Positions 25,831-34,528 of a stretch of DNA of 64,000 nucleotides are shown piece by piece. A program made the position numbers and the translations under genes. The stretch is from Haloglomus litoreum (GTDB lineage: Archaea; Halobacteriota; Halobacteria; Halobacteriales; Haloarculaceae): contig NZ_CP119988.1 of the NCBI RefSeq assembly GCF_029338515.1, forward strand, positions 4,588,001 through 4,652,000, written 5' to 3'. A model generated the notes under the pieces. It was not told the DNA's origin. It worked only from the letters and a program-made list of their open reading frames with translations, and searched no databases. Positions within the stretch are counted from its first letter, which is position 1, and the number at the start of each line of letters is the position of its first letter.

Positions 25831-27345
25831 CTATCCAGGGAACGGCACGTCCAGCACCCGGTCCGACTCCGGTGACTCGACGGCCGTGGCGGTCTCGCCG
25901 TCGGGCCAGTGGACCCGGACGCGCCGTGGAGTGGCGTCCCCGAGCCCGAAGTGCGCGACCGGCTCCCCCTGGCAGAGGTAGCCCGAGCCGGCGTCGACGA
26001 CGCGGCGCTGCTCGCGATGGGGGCCGCCGTCGAGGTCCAGCGTGACGAGCGCGCCGCGAGCGGGCGCGCCGTGCCGGGTCAGGGGTCGGACCCGGAGCCA
26101 GCCGTCTGCGGCGTCCGGGTGGCCGTACACCGACAGCGGTTCCCCCTCGGGGCCGCCGTGCGCGACGAACAGTTCGAGCGCGCCGTCCCCGTCGAGGTCA
26201 GCGGCGACCGCGCCCGTGGTCGGGATGTCCGGTTCGGCCGCCGCACCGGGGTCGACCCGTTCCCACTCGGCAGCGTCGCGGTGGTCCGGGCCGACCCGGC
26301 GGAACAGCCGGTTGGGCGCACCGTGGCAGGTCACGAACAGCTCCTGGGCGCCGTCGTTGTCGAGGTCAGCCGCGAGGACGGTCCGCACGGGACCGGGCTC
26401 GGCGAACGGCTCTGGCGTGACATCGCCGGCCGGCGACCCACGCCGGAGGTCCCACAGCCGGTTCCGTCCGCGGTCGTTGCCCAGCGCCAGGCCGAGCGCG
26501 TTCCCGAGGTCGACCAGCGCGGCCCCACGGGCGTCGCCGTGCGTGTCCGAGACGCCCAGCTCGGGCGCGAAATCGGTGAACCCACCGCCGTCGTTGCGCA
26601 ACAGGAGGTTCGGCCCGCGCTCCATCCCGAGGACGAGGTCCATCCGGCAGCCCGCGCTCCCGGCAGTGTCCACGGCGCGCGCTGGGCCCGCCACCACGGA
26701 CCGGCCACCCCCGAGGAAGTCGATGCCGACCTCGGGGGCCCGGTCCGTGACGCTGCCGGCCGCGACGGTCTGGAGCCGGGCGGGCGAGGCGTCGCCGGTG
26801 ACGAGGAAGGCGTAGGTGCCGTCACCGGTCCGGTCCAGCGCCGCGACCGAGCGCCCGACCCGGAGGTTCCGACCCCGGCGATTGCGGCCGTCGGCCAGCA
26901 GGTCGAGCCAGCCCGCCAGCCCGTCGTCGCCGTGCGGGTCGAGCAGCTGGTCGGGTTCGGGCGAGCCGAGGCCGCCATCCGCGCCCGGTTCGAGGACCTC
27001 GCGGGCGAACGGGCCGGCGTTGTGGACGTACCACTCCTCCTCGCCGTCGGCGTCGGCGTCGGCCGCGGCGACCCCGACCGCGTGGCCTGCGGGGTCCGCG
27101 ACCGGCTCGGCCTCGCCGTACGGGTCCCCGCCGGTCGCGGTGGCGTCGCGGAGCTCGGCGGCCACGTCGGCGAGCCCGGCGGTGCCGTCCCCGGCCGCGT
27201 CACCCGTGGCGCCCCGGAACAGCCGGTTGGCCTCGCCGTAGCCCGCGACGAGGACGAGCGGCGCGCCGTCGAACTCGGAGACGGCGACGCCGGTCGCGCG
27301 CATGGGCTCCCGGTCGGGCAGCAGGTCGGAGCGGTCGGCGAGCAC
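25831..27345 (-). CDS. FG-GAP/VCBS repeat protein with ASPIC/UnbV domain
   Basis: 504 residues. Several beta-propeller repeats with Ca-binding-like DxDxDG loops (LDNDGAQELFVTCHGAPNRLFR, LDGDGALELFVAHGG) and a C-terminal ASPIC/UnbV domain (YLCQGEPVAHFGLGDA, then VHWPDGETATAV). Such proteins are usually extracellular adhesins or scaffolds, yet no signal peptide is seen at this start. Export could use a start I have missed. Function unknown. Converges with the HTH gene (32 nt apart). Confidence 0.85.
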   Translation of the reverse strand: MLADRSDLLPDREPMRATGVAVSEFDGAPLVLVAGYGEANRLFRGATGDAAGDGTAGLADVAAELRDATATGGDPYGEAEPVADPAGHAVGVAAADADADGEEEWYVHNAGPFAREVLEPGADGGLGSPEPDQLLDPHGDDGLAGWLDLLADGRNRRGRNLRVGRSVAALDRTGDGTYAFLVTGDASPARLQTVAAGSVTDRAPEVGIDFLGGGRSVVAGPARAVDTAGSAGCRMDLVLGMERGPNLLLRNDGGGFTDFAPELGVSDTHGDARGAALVDLGNALGLALGNDRGRNRLWDLRRGSPAGDVTPEPFAEPGPVRTVLAADLDNDGAQELFVTCHGAPNRLFRRVGPDHRDAAEWERVDPGAAAEPDIPTTGAVAADLDGDGALELFVAHGGPEGEPLSVYGHPDAADGWLRVRPLTRHGAPARGALVTLDLDGGPHREQRRVVDAGSGYLCQGEPVAHFGLGDATPRRVRVHWPDGETATAVESPESDRVLDVPFPG

Positions 27346-27463
27346 ACTCCCGCGTGGGCCGGGCCGGGCTTAGCCATGGCGGGTGTGGCAGGGATGGCGG
27401 GCACAGGGGCCCCCTGAGACACCCCCACAAGAGTCATACCGCAAGACGGCCCACCCGACACTG

Positions 27464-28213
27464 ATGAACGACAGCAGGAGTGGTGGTGCGCTCGGTGGCA
27501 TGACGGCGCTCGTGACGGGTGCCTCCTCGGGGATCGGGCGGGAGACGGTCCGCACGCTCGCGCGGGACGGCGCCGACGTGGTGCTCGCGGCCCGCCGGGA
27601 CGAGCGCCTCCGCGAGGTCGCCGACGAGGTGACCGACGCCCACGGCGTCACGGCCGAGGTAGTCCCGACCGACGTGACGGCGTCCGACCAGGTCGACGCG
27701 CTGGTCGCGGCGGCCCGCGAGCGACTGGACGGGCTCGACATCGTGGTCGCGAACGCGGGCGTCGCCGCGGGGTCGGCCATCGAGACGATGACCGACGCGG
27801 ACTACCGCCGGATGATGGCGGTGAACACGGACGGCGTCTTCTACCTCACCCGCGCGGCGCTGCCCGCGCTCCGCGAGTCCGGCGGCCACCTCATCTACGT
27901 CGGCTCGTTCGCCGGCAAGTACCCCCGCCCCTACAACCCGGTCTACGCGGCGACGAAGTGGTGGGTCCGTGGCTTCGCGAAGTCGGTCTCGGCGCAGGTC
28001 GGCGACGACGACATCGGCGTGACCATCGTCAACCCGGCCGCGGTCCGGACGGAGTTCGAGGTCGAGGGGACGAGCATGGCCGAGCGCTACGACCCGGGCG
28101 AGGTCGTCGAACCGGCGGAGGTGGCCGACGCCATCACGTTCGCCGCGAAGCAGTCACCCTCGATGGTCCACGAACTGGACCTCTACGAACGGGACAAACT
28201 GACTGGTTTCTAG
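27464..28213 (+). CDS. short-chain dehydrogenase/reductase
   Basis: 249 residues from ATG 27464. The Rossmann cofactor motif is TGASSGIG near residue 17, followed by NAG (VANAGVA), a catalytic Ser in YVGSFAGK and YxxxK in YAATKWWVRG. The Arg pair after the second strand (AARRDERL) favours NADP. Resembles the YdfG/serine-dehydrogenase-like clade of SDRs. Substrate unknown. Cytosolic, monocistronic. Confidence 0.92.
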   Translation: MNDSRSGGALGGMTALVTGASSGIGRETVRTLARDGADVVLAARRDERLREVADEVTDAHGVTAEVVPTDVTASDQVDALVAAARERLDGLDIVVANAGVAAGSAIETMTDADYRRMMAVNTDGVFYLTRAALPALRESGGHLIYVGSFAGKYPRPYNPVYAATKWWVRGFAKSVSAQVGDDDIGVTIVNPAAVRTEFEVEGTSMAERYDPGEVVEPAEVADAITFAAKQSPSMVHELDLYERDKLTGF

Positions 28214-28280
28214 GGCTGCCATTCGGCGATTTCTGCAGATTTCGGCAGGGACGACGGCAATTCCAGCAACGACAGGACCA

Positions 28281-28518
28281 CCTACGAAGCCCTCGCGCGC
28301 TCAGGGCCCCGCGGCTCGCTGCGCTCCTCGGCCTCACTTCGTTCGGCCTGCGGTGCTTGCGTCGCTGGGGGACCGCTGAGAGCGCTCGACGAAGGCGGGC
28401 GACGCAAGGACCACAGCGCATGCCCGGAACGGCGCGCGACCGCAGGGAGCGCGCCGCACGCCCGGACCGCGAGGACCGCAGCGAGCCCCCCGAGTCGAGA
28501 GCGTGAGGGCTTCGTAGG
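28281..28518. repeat. 238-bp element with 14-bp terminal inverted repeat and internal dyads
   Basis: CCTACGAAGCCCTC (28281-28294) is the exact reverse complement of GAGGGCTTCGTAGG (28505-28518). The inside is packed with GAG/CTC and CGCTGCG-type short dyads (for example GGCTCGCTGCGCTCCTCGG and TCACTTCGTTCGGCC), so either strand would fold extensively. No ORF has believable composition. The only structured item in the 423-bp gap between the SDR and mutS; 28519-28636 is AT-richer and empty. Candidate MITE, structured RNA, or terminator complex. Confidence 0.6.
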
Positions 28519-28636
28519 CTATCTTATCCTCGCCGTCGCTGAGAGAGCCTGCAAGGAGCCAACGCATATTTTATACAAAACCGCAATATTATACATCTAT
28601 TGCAGATTTTCAATGCTTACGGGAGGAATATCCCCA

Positions 28637-31624
28637 TTATCCCGACTCGTCCAGCAGTCGTTTCAGCTCGGACAGTCGGTTCAGCGCCTCCAGCGGCGTC
28701 GTGTTGCCGAGGTCGACCGCGTCCAGTTCGGCGACCAGCCGGTCGATGTCGTGCCCGCCGTCGCCGGACACGGAGACGGCGCCGGGGGCGTCCGCGCCGG
28801 CGGTTCCACCCGAAACGCTGCCGTCGGCTGACGACACCCCGTCTCCACCCGAAGCCGCCCCCTCCGACGCCGCTCGCGACCCGGAGCCGCCGTCAGCCCC
28901 GCCGTCACCGCCAGTCTCCCGTGCCAGCAGTTCCCGTGCGCGCGCGACCACCGTATCGGGCACCCCGGCGGCGTCGGCCACCTCGACGCCGTAGGAGGCG
29001 GTCGAGGCACCGGGCTGGAGGTCGTGGCGGAAGACGACCTCGCCGTCGCGCTCGGTGGCCGGGAAGTGGCGGTTGACCGCGTCGGGCAACGTCGCGGCGA
29101 GGTCGGTCAGGTCGTGGTGGTGGGTCGCGAACAGGACCGTCGCGCCCACCTCGTCGTGGAGGTACTCCGTGACGGCGCGGGCGAGGGCGAAGCCGTCGGC
29201 GGTCGAGGTCCCGCGGCCGACCTCGTCCAGCAGGACGAGCGAGCGGGGCGTGGCGGCGCGGAGGATGTCCGCGACCTCGGTCATCTCGACCATGAACGTC
29301 GAGCGCCCGCCCGCGATGTCGTCGCTGGCGCCGACGCGGGTGAACACGCGGTCCACGACGGGCAGGCGCGCCGCCCGCGCGGGCACGAACGACCCGACCT
29401 GCGCCAGCACCGAGATGAGCGCGACCTGGCGCATGTACGTCGACTTGCCGCTCATGTTCGGCCCCGTGATGACCGCGACCGTGCCGGGGTCGAGGTCGGC
29501 CCCGTTCGGGACGAACCGCTCCTCGGCACGCTCGACGACGGGGTGGCGCCCGGCCTCGACCTCGAAGCGGTCGGCCCCGACCTCCGGCCGCGAGTACCCG
29601 TGTTCGGCGGCGACGGTCGCCAGCGCCACGAGCGCATCGAGGTCGGCCAGCGCCGACGCGAGCCCCTGGATGCGCTCGGCCTCGGCGGCCACCTCGTCGC
29701 GCAGCTCGCGGAACAGCTCGTACTCCAGGTCGTCGGCGCGGTCCTCGGCGCGGAGGATCTCGTCCTCGCGCTCCTTCAGCTCGGGCGTGACGAACCGTTC
29801 GCTGTTCTTCAGCGTCTGCCGGCGCTGGTACTCCTCGGGCACGGCGTCCAGATTGGCCTTCGTCACCTCGATGTAGTAGCCGTGGACCTGGTTGTGCCCG
29901 ACCTTCAGCGAGTCGACGCCCGTCCGCTCGCGCTCGGTCGCCTCGAGGTCGTCGATCCACCGCTTGCCCTCGCGCTCGGTCCCGCGTAGCTCGTCGAGAC
30001 GGTCGTCGTACCCCTCGCGGATGACGCCGCCCTCCGTCAGTTCCGGCGGCGGGTCCCCCCGGACGGCGGCGTCGATGGCCTCGCGCACGTCGGCCACGGG
30101 GTCGAGGCGGTCGCGGAGCCGCCGGACGGGCTCGCAGTCGGCGTCCGCGAGCGCCTCGCGCAGGTCCGGCACGACCGCGAGCGTGTCGTGGAGCGAGCGG
30201 AGGTCGCGGGCGTTCGCCCGGCCACGCGAGACGCGGGCGACGAGCCGCTCGATGTCGTAGACGTCGGCCAGCCGGTCGTGCAGGCGCTCGCGCGTGCGGA
30301 CGTCGGTCAGAAACTCCGCGACGGCGTCCTGCCGGGCCTCGATGCGTTCGGTGTCGAGGAGCGGCCGCCGGAGCCAGTCCGTGAGTTCGCGCCGTCCGAG
30401 GGCGGAGGCCGTCTCGTCCAGCACGTCCGCCAGCGCCGTGCCCGCCGCGCCGTGGACGTGCCGTGGCTCGAACAGTTCGAGGGAGCGCACGGCGACCGCG
30501 TCCAGCAGCATGTACTCGCGGGGGTCGTAGCGGGTGAGGTGGTTGAGGTAGTCCAGCCGTGGCTCGGGGGGGACCTCCGAGGGGTCGAGGCCCGTCTCGT
30601 CGACCTCACCGTCGTCGACGGCGCCGGCGCCCTCCTGGTAGCCGCCGCGCGTGTACTCGGCGTAGGCGAGGAGCGCGCCGCACGCGCGGGTCTCGGCTTC
30701 GCTCGCGAGGGAATCACTCTCCGCGGCGAAGTACGTCCCGACGCGCTCGCGGGCGACCTCGGGCTCGAACGCGACCGGGTCGTAGCGCGTCACCATCGCC
30801 TCGGCGGGAAACGCCTCGCGCACGTCGTCCTCCTCGACCGCCGGCCCGACTACCACCTCGCTGGGGACGAACCGGCCGGCCTCGTCCGCGACGGCGTCGA
30901 GGCTCCGGAGGCCGGTCGCGTAGAAGTCACCCGTCGACACGTCCAGCAGCGCGAGCCCGTACGTGCGTCCACCGGTCACGCCCTCGTCGGCCTCGCCGAC
31001 AGCGAGCGCCGCGACGAAGTTGTTGTCCGCGCCGCGCAGCAGTTCCGTCTCGGTGAGCGTGCCCGGCGTCACCACCCGCGTGACCGCGCGTTCGACACAG
31101 CCCGACGCCTCCTCGGGGTCCTCGACCTGGTCGGCCACGGCGACCCGGTAGCCCGCGTCCAGCAGCGTCTCGATGTAGCTCTCGGCGTTGTCGATGGGGA
31201 TGCCGGCCATCGGGTACCGGCCGGTCGAGTCCTCGCGCTTGGTCAGCGTGATCTCGCAGAGCCGCGCGGTCGTCTCCGCGGCGGCACAGAACGTCTCGTA
31301 GAAGTCGCCCACCTGGAACAGCACGAGCGAGTCCTGGTAGCGGGCGCACAGCTCGTAGTACTGGCTCAGCATCGGCGTCAGTTCCTCGGGGTCCATCCCG
31401 TCGGGCGCGCCCAGCGCCGGGTCCCCCGGCGCGTCGTCGGCACCGCCCCGGGACGGCGCCTCGGCCGCATCCCCGCCCGAATCCCCGTCGGGTCCCCGGT
31501 CCGGACTCCCATCGGGGCCCCCGTTCGGACCGCTGTCGCGTCCCCCGTCCGGACCGCTGTCGCGTCCCCCGTCCGGACCGCTGTCGCGTCCCCCGTTCGG
31601 GTCCGTGTCGGCGTCCTCGTCCAT
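28637..31624 (-). CDS. mutS: DNA mismatch repair protein MutS
   Basis: 995 residues from ATG 31624. Mismatch-binding F108-Y109-E110 (VGDFYE), connector, lever/clamp domains with [15 protein letters not shown], then the ATPase with Walker [10 protein letters not shown] (near 720), [14 protein letters not shown] (Walker B) and FATHHHDLT. Recognises base mismatches. The start is chosen because TATA-like CTATTTC sits about 32 nt upstream. The N-terminal 90 residues are an acidic, Gly/Asp/Pro-rich disordered linker partly built from 24-bp repeats, and a second Gly/Ser-rich insert precedes the C-terminal helix. mutL is not adjacent. Confidence 0.95.
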   Translation of the reverse strand: MDEDADTDPNGGRDSGPDGGRDSGPDGGRDSGPNGGPDGSPDRGPDGDSGGDAAEAPSRGGADDAPGDPALGAPDGMDPEELTPMLSQYYELCARYQDSLVLFQVGDFYETFCAAAETTARLCEITLTKREDSTGRYPMAGIPIDNAESYIETLLDAGYRVAVADQVEDPEEASGCVERAVTRVVTPGTLTETELLRGADNNFVAALAVGEADEGVTGGRTYGLALLDVSTGDFYATGLRSLDAVADEAGRFVPSEVVVGPAVEEDDVREAFPAEAMVTRYDPVAFEPEVARERVGTYFAAESDSLASEAETRACGALLAYAEYTRGGYQEGAGAVDDGEVDETGLDPSEVPPEPRLDYLNHLTRYDPREYMLLDAVAVRSLELFEPRHVHGAAGTALADVLDETASALGRRELTDWLRRPLLDTERIEARQDAVAEFLTDVRTRERLHDRLADVYDIERLVARVSRGRANARDLRSLHDTLAVVPDLREALADADCEPVRRLRDRLDPVADVREAIDAAVRGDPPPELTEGGVIREGYDDRLDELRGTEREGKRWIDDLEATERERTGVDSLKVGHNQVHGYYIEVTKANLDAVPEEYQRRQTLKNSERFVTPELKEREDEILRAEDRADDLEYELFRELRDEVAAEAERIQGLASALADLDALVALATVAAEHGYSRPEVGADRFEVEAGRHPVVERAEERFVPNGADLDPGTVAVITGPNMSGKSTYMRQVALISVLAQVGSFVPARAARLPVVDRVFTRVGASDDIAGGRSTFMVEMTEVADILRAATPRSLVLLDEVGRGTSTADGFALARAVTEYLHDEVGATVLFATHHHDLTDLAATLPDAVNRHFPATERDGEVVFRHDLQPGASTASYGVEVADAAGVPDTVVARARELLARETGGDGGADGGSGSRAASEGAASGGDGVSSADGSVSGGTAGADAPGAVSVSGDGGHDIDRLVAELDAVDLGNTTPLEALNRLSELKRLLDESG
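31521..31592. repeat. three 24-bp tandem repeats coding the MutS N-terminal linker
   Basis: Units at 31521-31544, 31545-31568 and 31569-31592 differ by one base; a degenerate fourth follows. In the mutS frame each unit adds 8 residues (GRDSGPDG type), so copy-number change would alter linker length without shifting frame. Confidence 0.85.
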
Positions 31625-31822
31625 GCCCGTCCCGTCCGTGGCCGGCGGGGAAATAGCCGACGGACCGGCGGCCCGGTCGCGGTCGCCGGATGGACCCCAC
31701 GCCGCGTCCCGACCGGTCGTGTGTCCGCCTGGCGTGGGACCGCTGAACACGGCCGTATCGGGGATAAAACCCCGTAGAACTGCCGGCTGAAGCCTTTTCC
31801 AGCAGGACCGTCATTGACGCGT

Positions 31823-34441
31823 ATGACCGAGCACGACGCGGCCGAACGGGCCGCCGATGGTGGGACCGCGGAGGGGGAGGCAGAGGGAGGTGACGCGGCC
31901 GAGGTGGCGGCCGCCGAACCGGGCCCCGCGCAGGCGCGACGCGAGGACTTCGTCCCCGAGGGGATGCCCCGGCCGGGGCCGGACGCGCTGTACGGCGAGA
32001 ACCCGACGCCCCCGGTACTGGAGAACGGCCCCGGGTGGGAGGCCGACCCGCTGCTCGTCTCCGGCACCGACGCGTACGCCGACGGGGAGTACCTCTACCA
32101 GGACTACGTCTTCGACGACCACGGCGCCGACGTGACGCCGATGTACGCCGAGCCACCCGAGGGTGCGAAGGCGGTCGGCGGGGTCTACCAGCAGCCGACG
32201 GGCGACTACTACTACCCCCGCGACGAGGACCGCTACGCGTACAACGCCGCCGACCTCGTGGAGTTCCGCGCCCGGCCGACCGACGAGGGCGTCGCCTACC
32301 GCATCACGCTGAACACGATGCGGGCCGCCGACGCCGCCGCGGTCGCGGTCGGCATCGACACCTCCGGCGCGGGCGCTCCGGAGGACGATGGCCCGGGCGA
32401 CGACCGACGGACCGACTGGGGGCACGGGCTGGGCGACCTCGGCGCCCCGGTCGACCACACGCTCGTCACGTGGGGCACCGGCGCCGAACTCGACGGCGAG
32501 CCGCTGGACGAGGAGCGCCTCGTCGTCGACACGGAGCGCAACCAGATCGAGGTCGAGATTCCGCTCGAACCGGACGGAGAGGCCTGGCGCCACTACTGCG
32601 CCGTCGGGCTCTGGGACCGCGAGCGCGAGGCGTTCAAACGCGTCGGCACGAGCGTCGACGACGATATGCCCGGCGGCGGCGAGGGCGCCGCGGACCTCCC
32701 GCCCGTGTTCAACGTGGGCTTTCGCTTCGACGAGCCGATGGACCGGAACGTCGAGGCGGAGAACCTGCTCCCGCGGCTGGCGGCGATGGGGCTGGACCTC
32801 CCCGGAACCCTCCTCGGTGAACTGCAGGAGCCCCAGCGCCTGCTCGGGCGCGTGCAGGGCATCGGTGACGCGCTGGGCGACACCATCCGTGACCCGCTGG
32901 GTGGCAACCCGTTCGACCCCCTCGGCCTGGCCGACGACATCAGCGACATCTTCGGCGACCTGGACGGCTACCCGCGCGTGTTCGGCCACGGGAACTGGCG
33001 CGACACGGCCCAGGCGTTCGCGCTGCGCGAGCGCGACATCTCCGACTTCCACGCCGACATCGACTTCGCGAAGCTCGCCGACGAGGTGACCGAGCGCGAC
33101 CTCCCGACTGGGGGGTACCACTCGTTCCTCTACCCCTCGCGCCACGAGTTCGACCACGACGGCGTCGACCCCCACCGGAACGTCTTCTACGGCCGCCTCC
33201 AGCCCTACAGCGCCTACATCCCCGAGGACTACGACCACGAGGACCCCGAGCCGCGACCGCTGGCGCTCCTGCTCCACTCGCTGGGCTGCTGTTACAACCA
33301 GTACGCGACGTTCATGCCCAACTACGTCAAGGGCTTCGCCGAGGCGTACGGCGCCATCGTGATGACCCCGCAGGCCCGGGGCCCGGCGCTGTGGTACCAG
33401 CGCCAGGCCGAACTCGACGTGTTCGAGGCGATGCGTGACCTGCGCGGGCGGTACAACGTGGACATGGACCGGGTGACGGTGTCCGGCTACTCGATGGGGG
33501 GCTACGGCGTCCACCTGCTCGCCGGGAAGCACCCGGACGTGTTCGCACGGGGGTTCTCCATCGTCGGCACCCCCTCCGAGGACCCGCTGGAGGGGCCGAC
33601 CAACAGCGTGCTGGAGACGCCCGCGGAGATCATGACGGGCCTGTTCGGCGGCGAGGAGGGGGGCGACCTCCTCACCGTCTTCGGCGACAAGCCCGAGGAC
33701 GCGCTCCGCCTGACCGACAACCTCCGGCACGTTCCGATGCTGCTGTGGAACGGCGCGGCGGACCCGCTCGTCCCCATCCTCGGGCCGGCGAACTACGCCC
33801 GGCGCCTCGACGAGTTCGACTACCGCCACCGCATCGACGTCTTCCCCGGCGGCACGCACATGATTCTCGCGGCCTGCGACGAGTGGAGCGGCGGCCCGGA
33901 GTACGTCGCGAAGGGCCACCGCGAGGCGGCGCCGAACCGGGTCACCTACAAGCACATCCCCGAGTTCGACTACCCCCAGTTCGGCCTGGTCCACGACGGG
34001 GCCTACTGGGTCGACGGTATCACCGCCCACGAGGAGTTCTCCAGCGGCCGCGTCGACGCCATCTCGCTCGCCGACGGGTACGAGGCGCCACACGTGAAGC
34101 ACTTCAACTGGACCGGGAGCCGGCCCCAGCCCCACATCACCCGTGGCATCGAGTGGATCGACCCGGACGCGGACGGCGAGCGCAACCTCGCCGACGACGA
34201 CGAGCGCGACGGCCACGAGCGCTACGCGCCCGAGAACGCGCTGAACATCACCTGCTGGGGGGTCGAGACGGTCACCATCCACATGGACGGCGCGGGCCTG
34301 GACCCCACCGAGGAGCTCCGCATCGACTACCGCGCGAGCAACGAGACGACCGTCGTCCTCGCCAGCGCCGAGGGCGAGCGCGAGGTCACGCTCTCGGAGG
34401 ACCGCGACGGCGACACCATGACCGTCGACCCCATCGCCTGA
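31823..34441 (+). CDS. giant prolyl-oligopeptidase-like alpha/beta hydrolase, copy 1
   Basis: 872 residues from ATG 31823 (a TATA-like CTTTTCC lies 28 nt upstream, leaderless). An N-terminal beta-rich domain of about 250 residues (GPDALYGENPTPPVLENGPGW, EYLYQDYVFDDHGAD), a linker, then an alpha/beta hydrolase with oxyanion segment LLHSLGCCYNQYATFM. The triad is S557 (GYSMGG), D647 (GAADPLVP) and H679 (GGTHM). A C-terminal beta domain of about 100 residues follows. Paralogous along its whole length to the next gene. No signal peptide. Peptidase or esterase; substrate unknown. Confidence 0.85.
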   Translation: MTEHDAAERAADGGTAEGEAEGGDAAEVAAAEPGPAQARREDFVPEGMPRPGPDALYGENPTPPVLENGPGWEADPLLVSGTDAYADGEYLYQDYVFDDHGADVTPMYAEPPEGAKAVGGVYQQPTGDYYYPRDEDRYAYNAADLVEFRARPTDEGVAYRITLNTMRAADAAAVAVGIDTSGAGAPEDDGPGDDRRTDWGHGLGDLGAPVDHTLVTWGTGAELDGEPLDEERLVVDTERNQIEVEIPLEPDGEAWRHYCAVGLWDREREAFKRVGTSVDDDMPGGGEGAADLPPVFNVGFRFDEPMDRNVEAENLLPRLAAMGLDLPGTLLGELQEPQRLLGRVQGIGDALGDTIRDPLGGNPFDPLGLADDISDIFGDLDGYPRVFGHGNWRDTAQAFALRERDISDFHADIDFAKLADEVTERDLPTGGYHSFLYPSRHEFDHDGVDPHRNVFYGRLQPYSAYIPEDYDHEDPEPRPLALLLHSLGCCYNQYATFMPNYVKGFAEAYGAIVMTPQARGPALWYQRQAELDVFEAMRDLRGRYNVDMDRVTVSGYSMGGYGVHLLAGKHPDVFARGFSIVGTPSEDPLEGPTNSVLETPAEIMTGLFGGEEGGDLLTVFGDKPEDALRLTDNLRHVPMLLWNGAADPLVPILGPANYARRLDEFDYRHRIDVFPGGTHMILAACDEWSGGPEYVAKGHREAAPNRVTYKHIPEFDYPQFGLVHDGAYWVDGITAHEEFSSGRVDAISLADGYEAPHVKHFNWTGSRPQPHITRGIEWIDPDADGERNLADDDERDGHERYAPENALNITCWGVETVTIHMDGAGLDPTEELRIDYRASNETTVVLASAEGEREVTLSEDRDGDTMTVDPIA

Positions 34442-34528
34442 GTCGGTGGCCGGGACCGGTACCGTCGGATAAACCCGCCGTCGGAAACAAGGAAACAGGT
34501 TTACAGTTGCGTAGAGTAGAGGGCGGGT

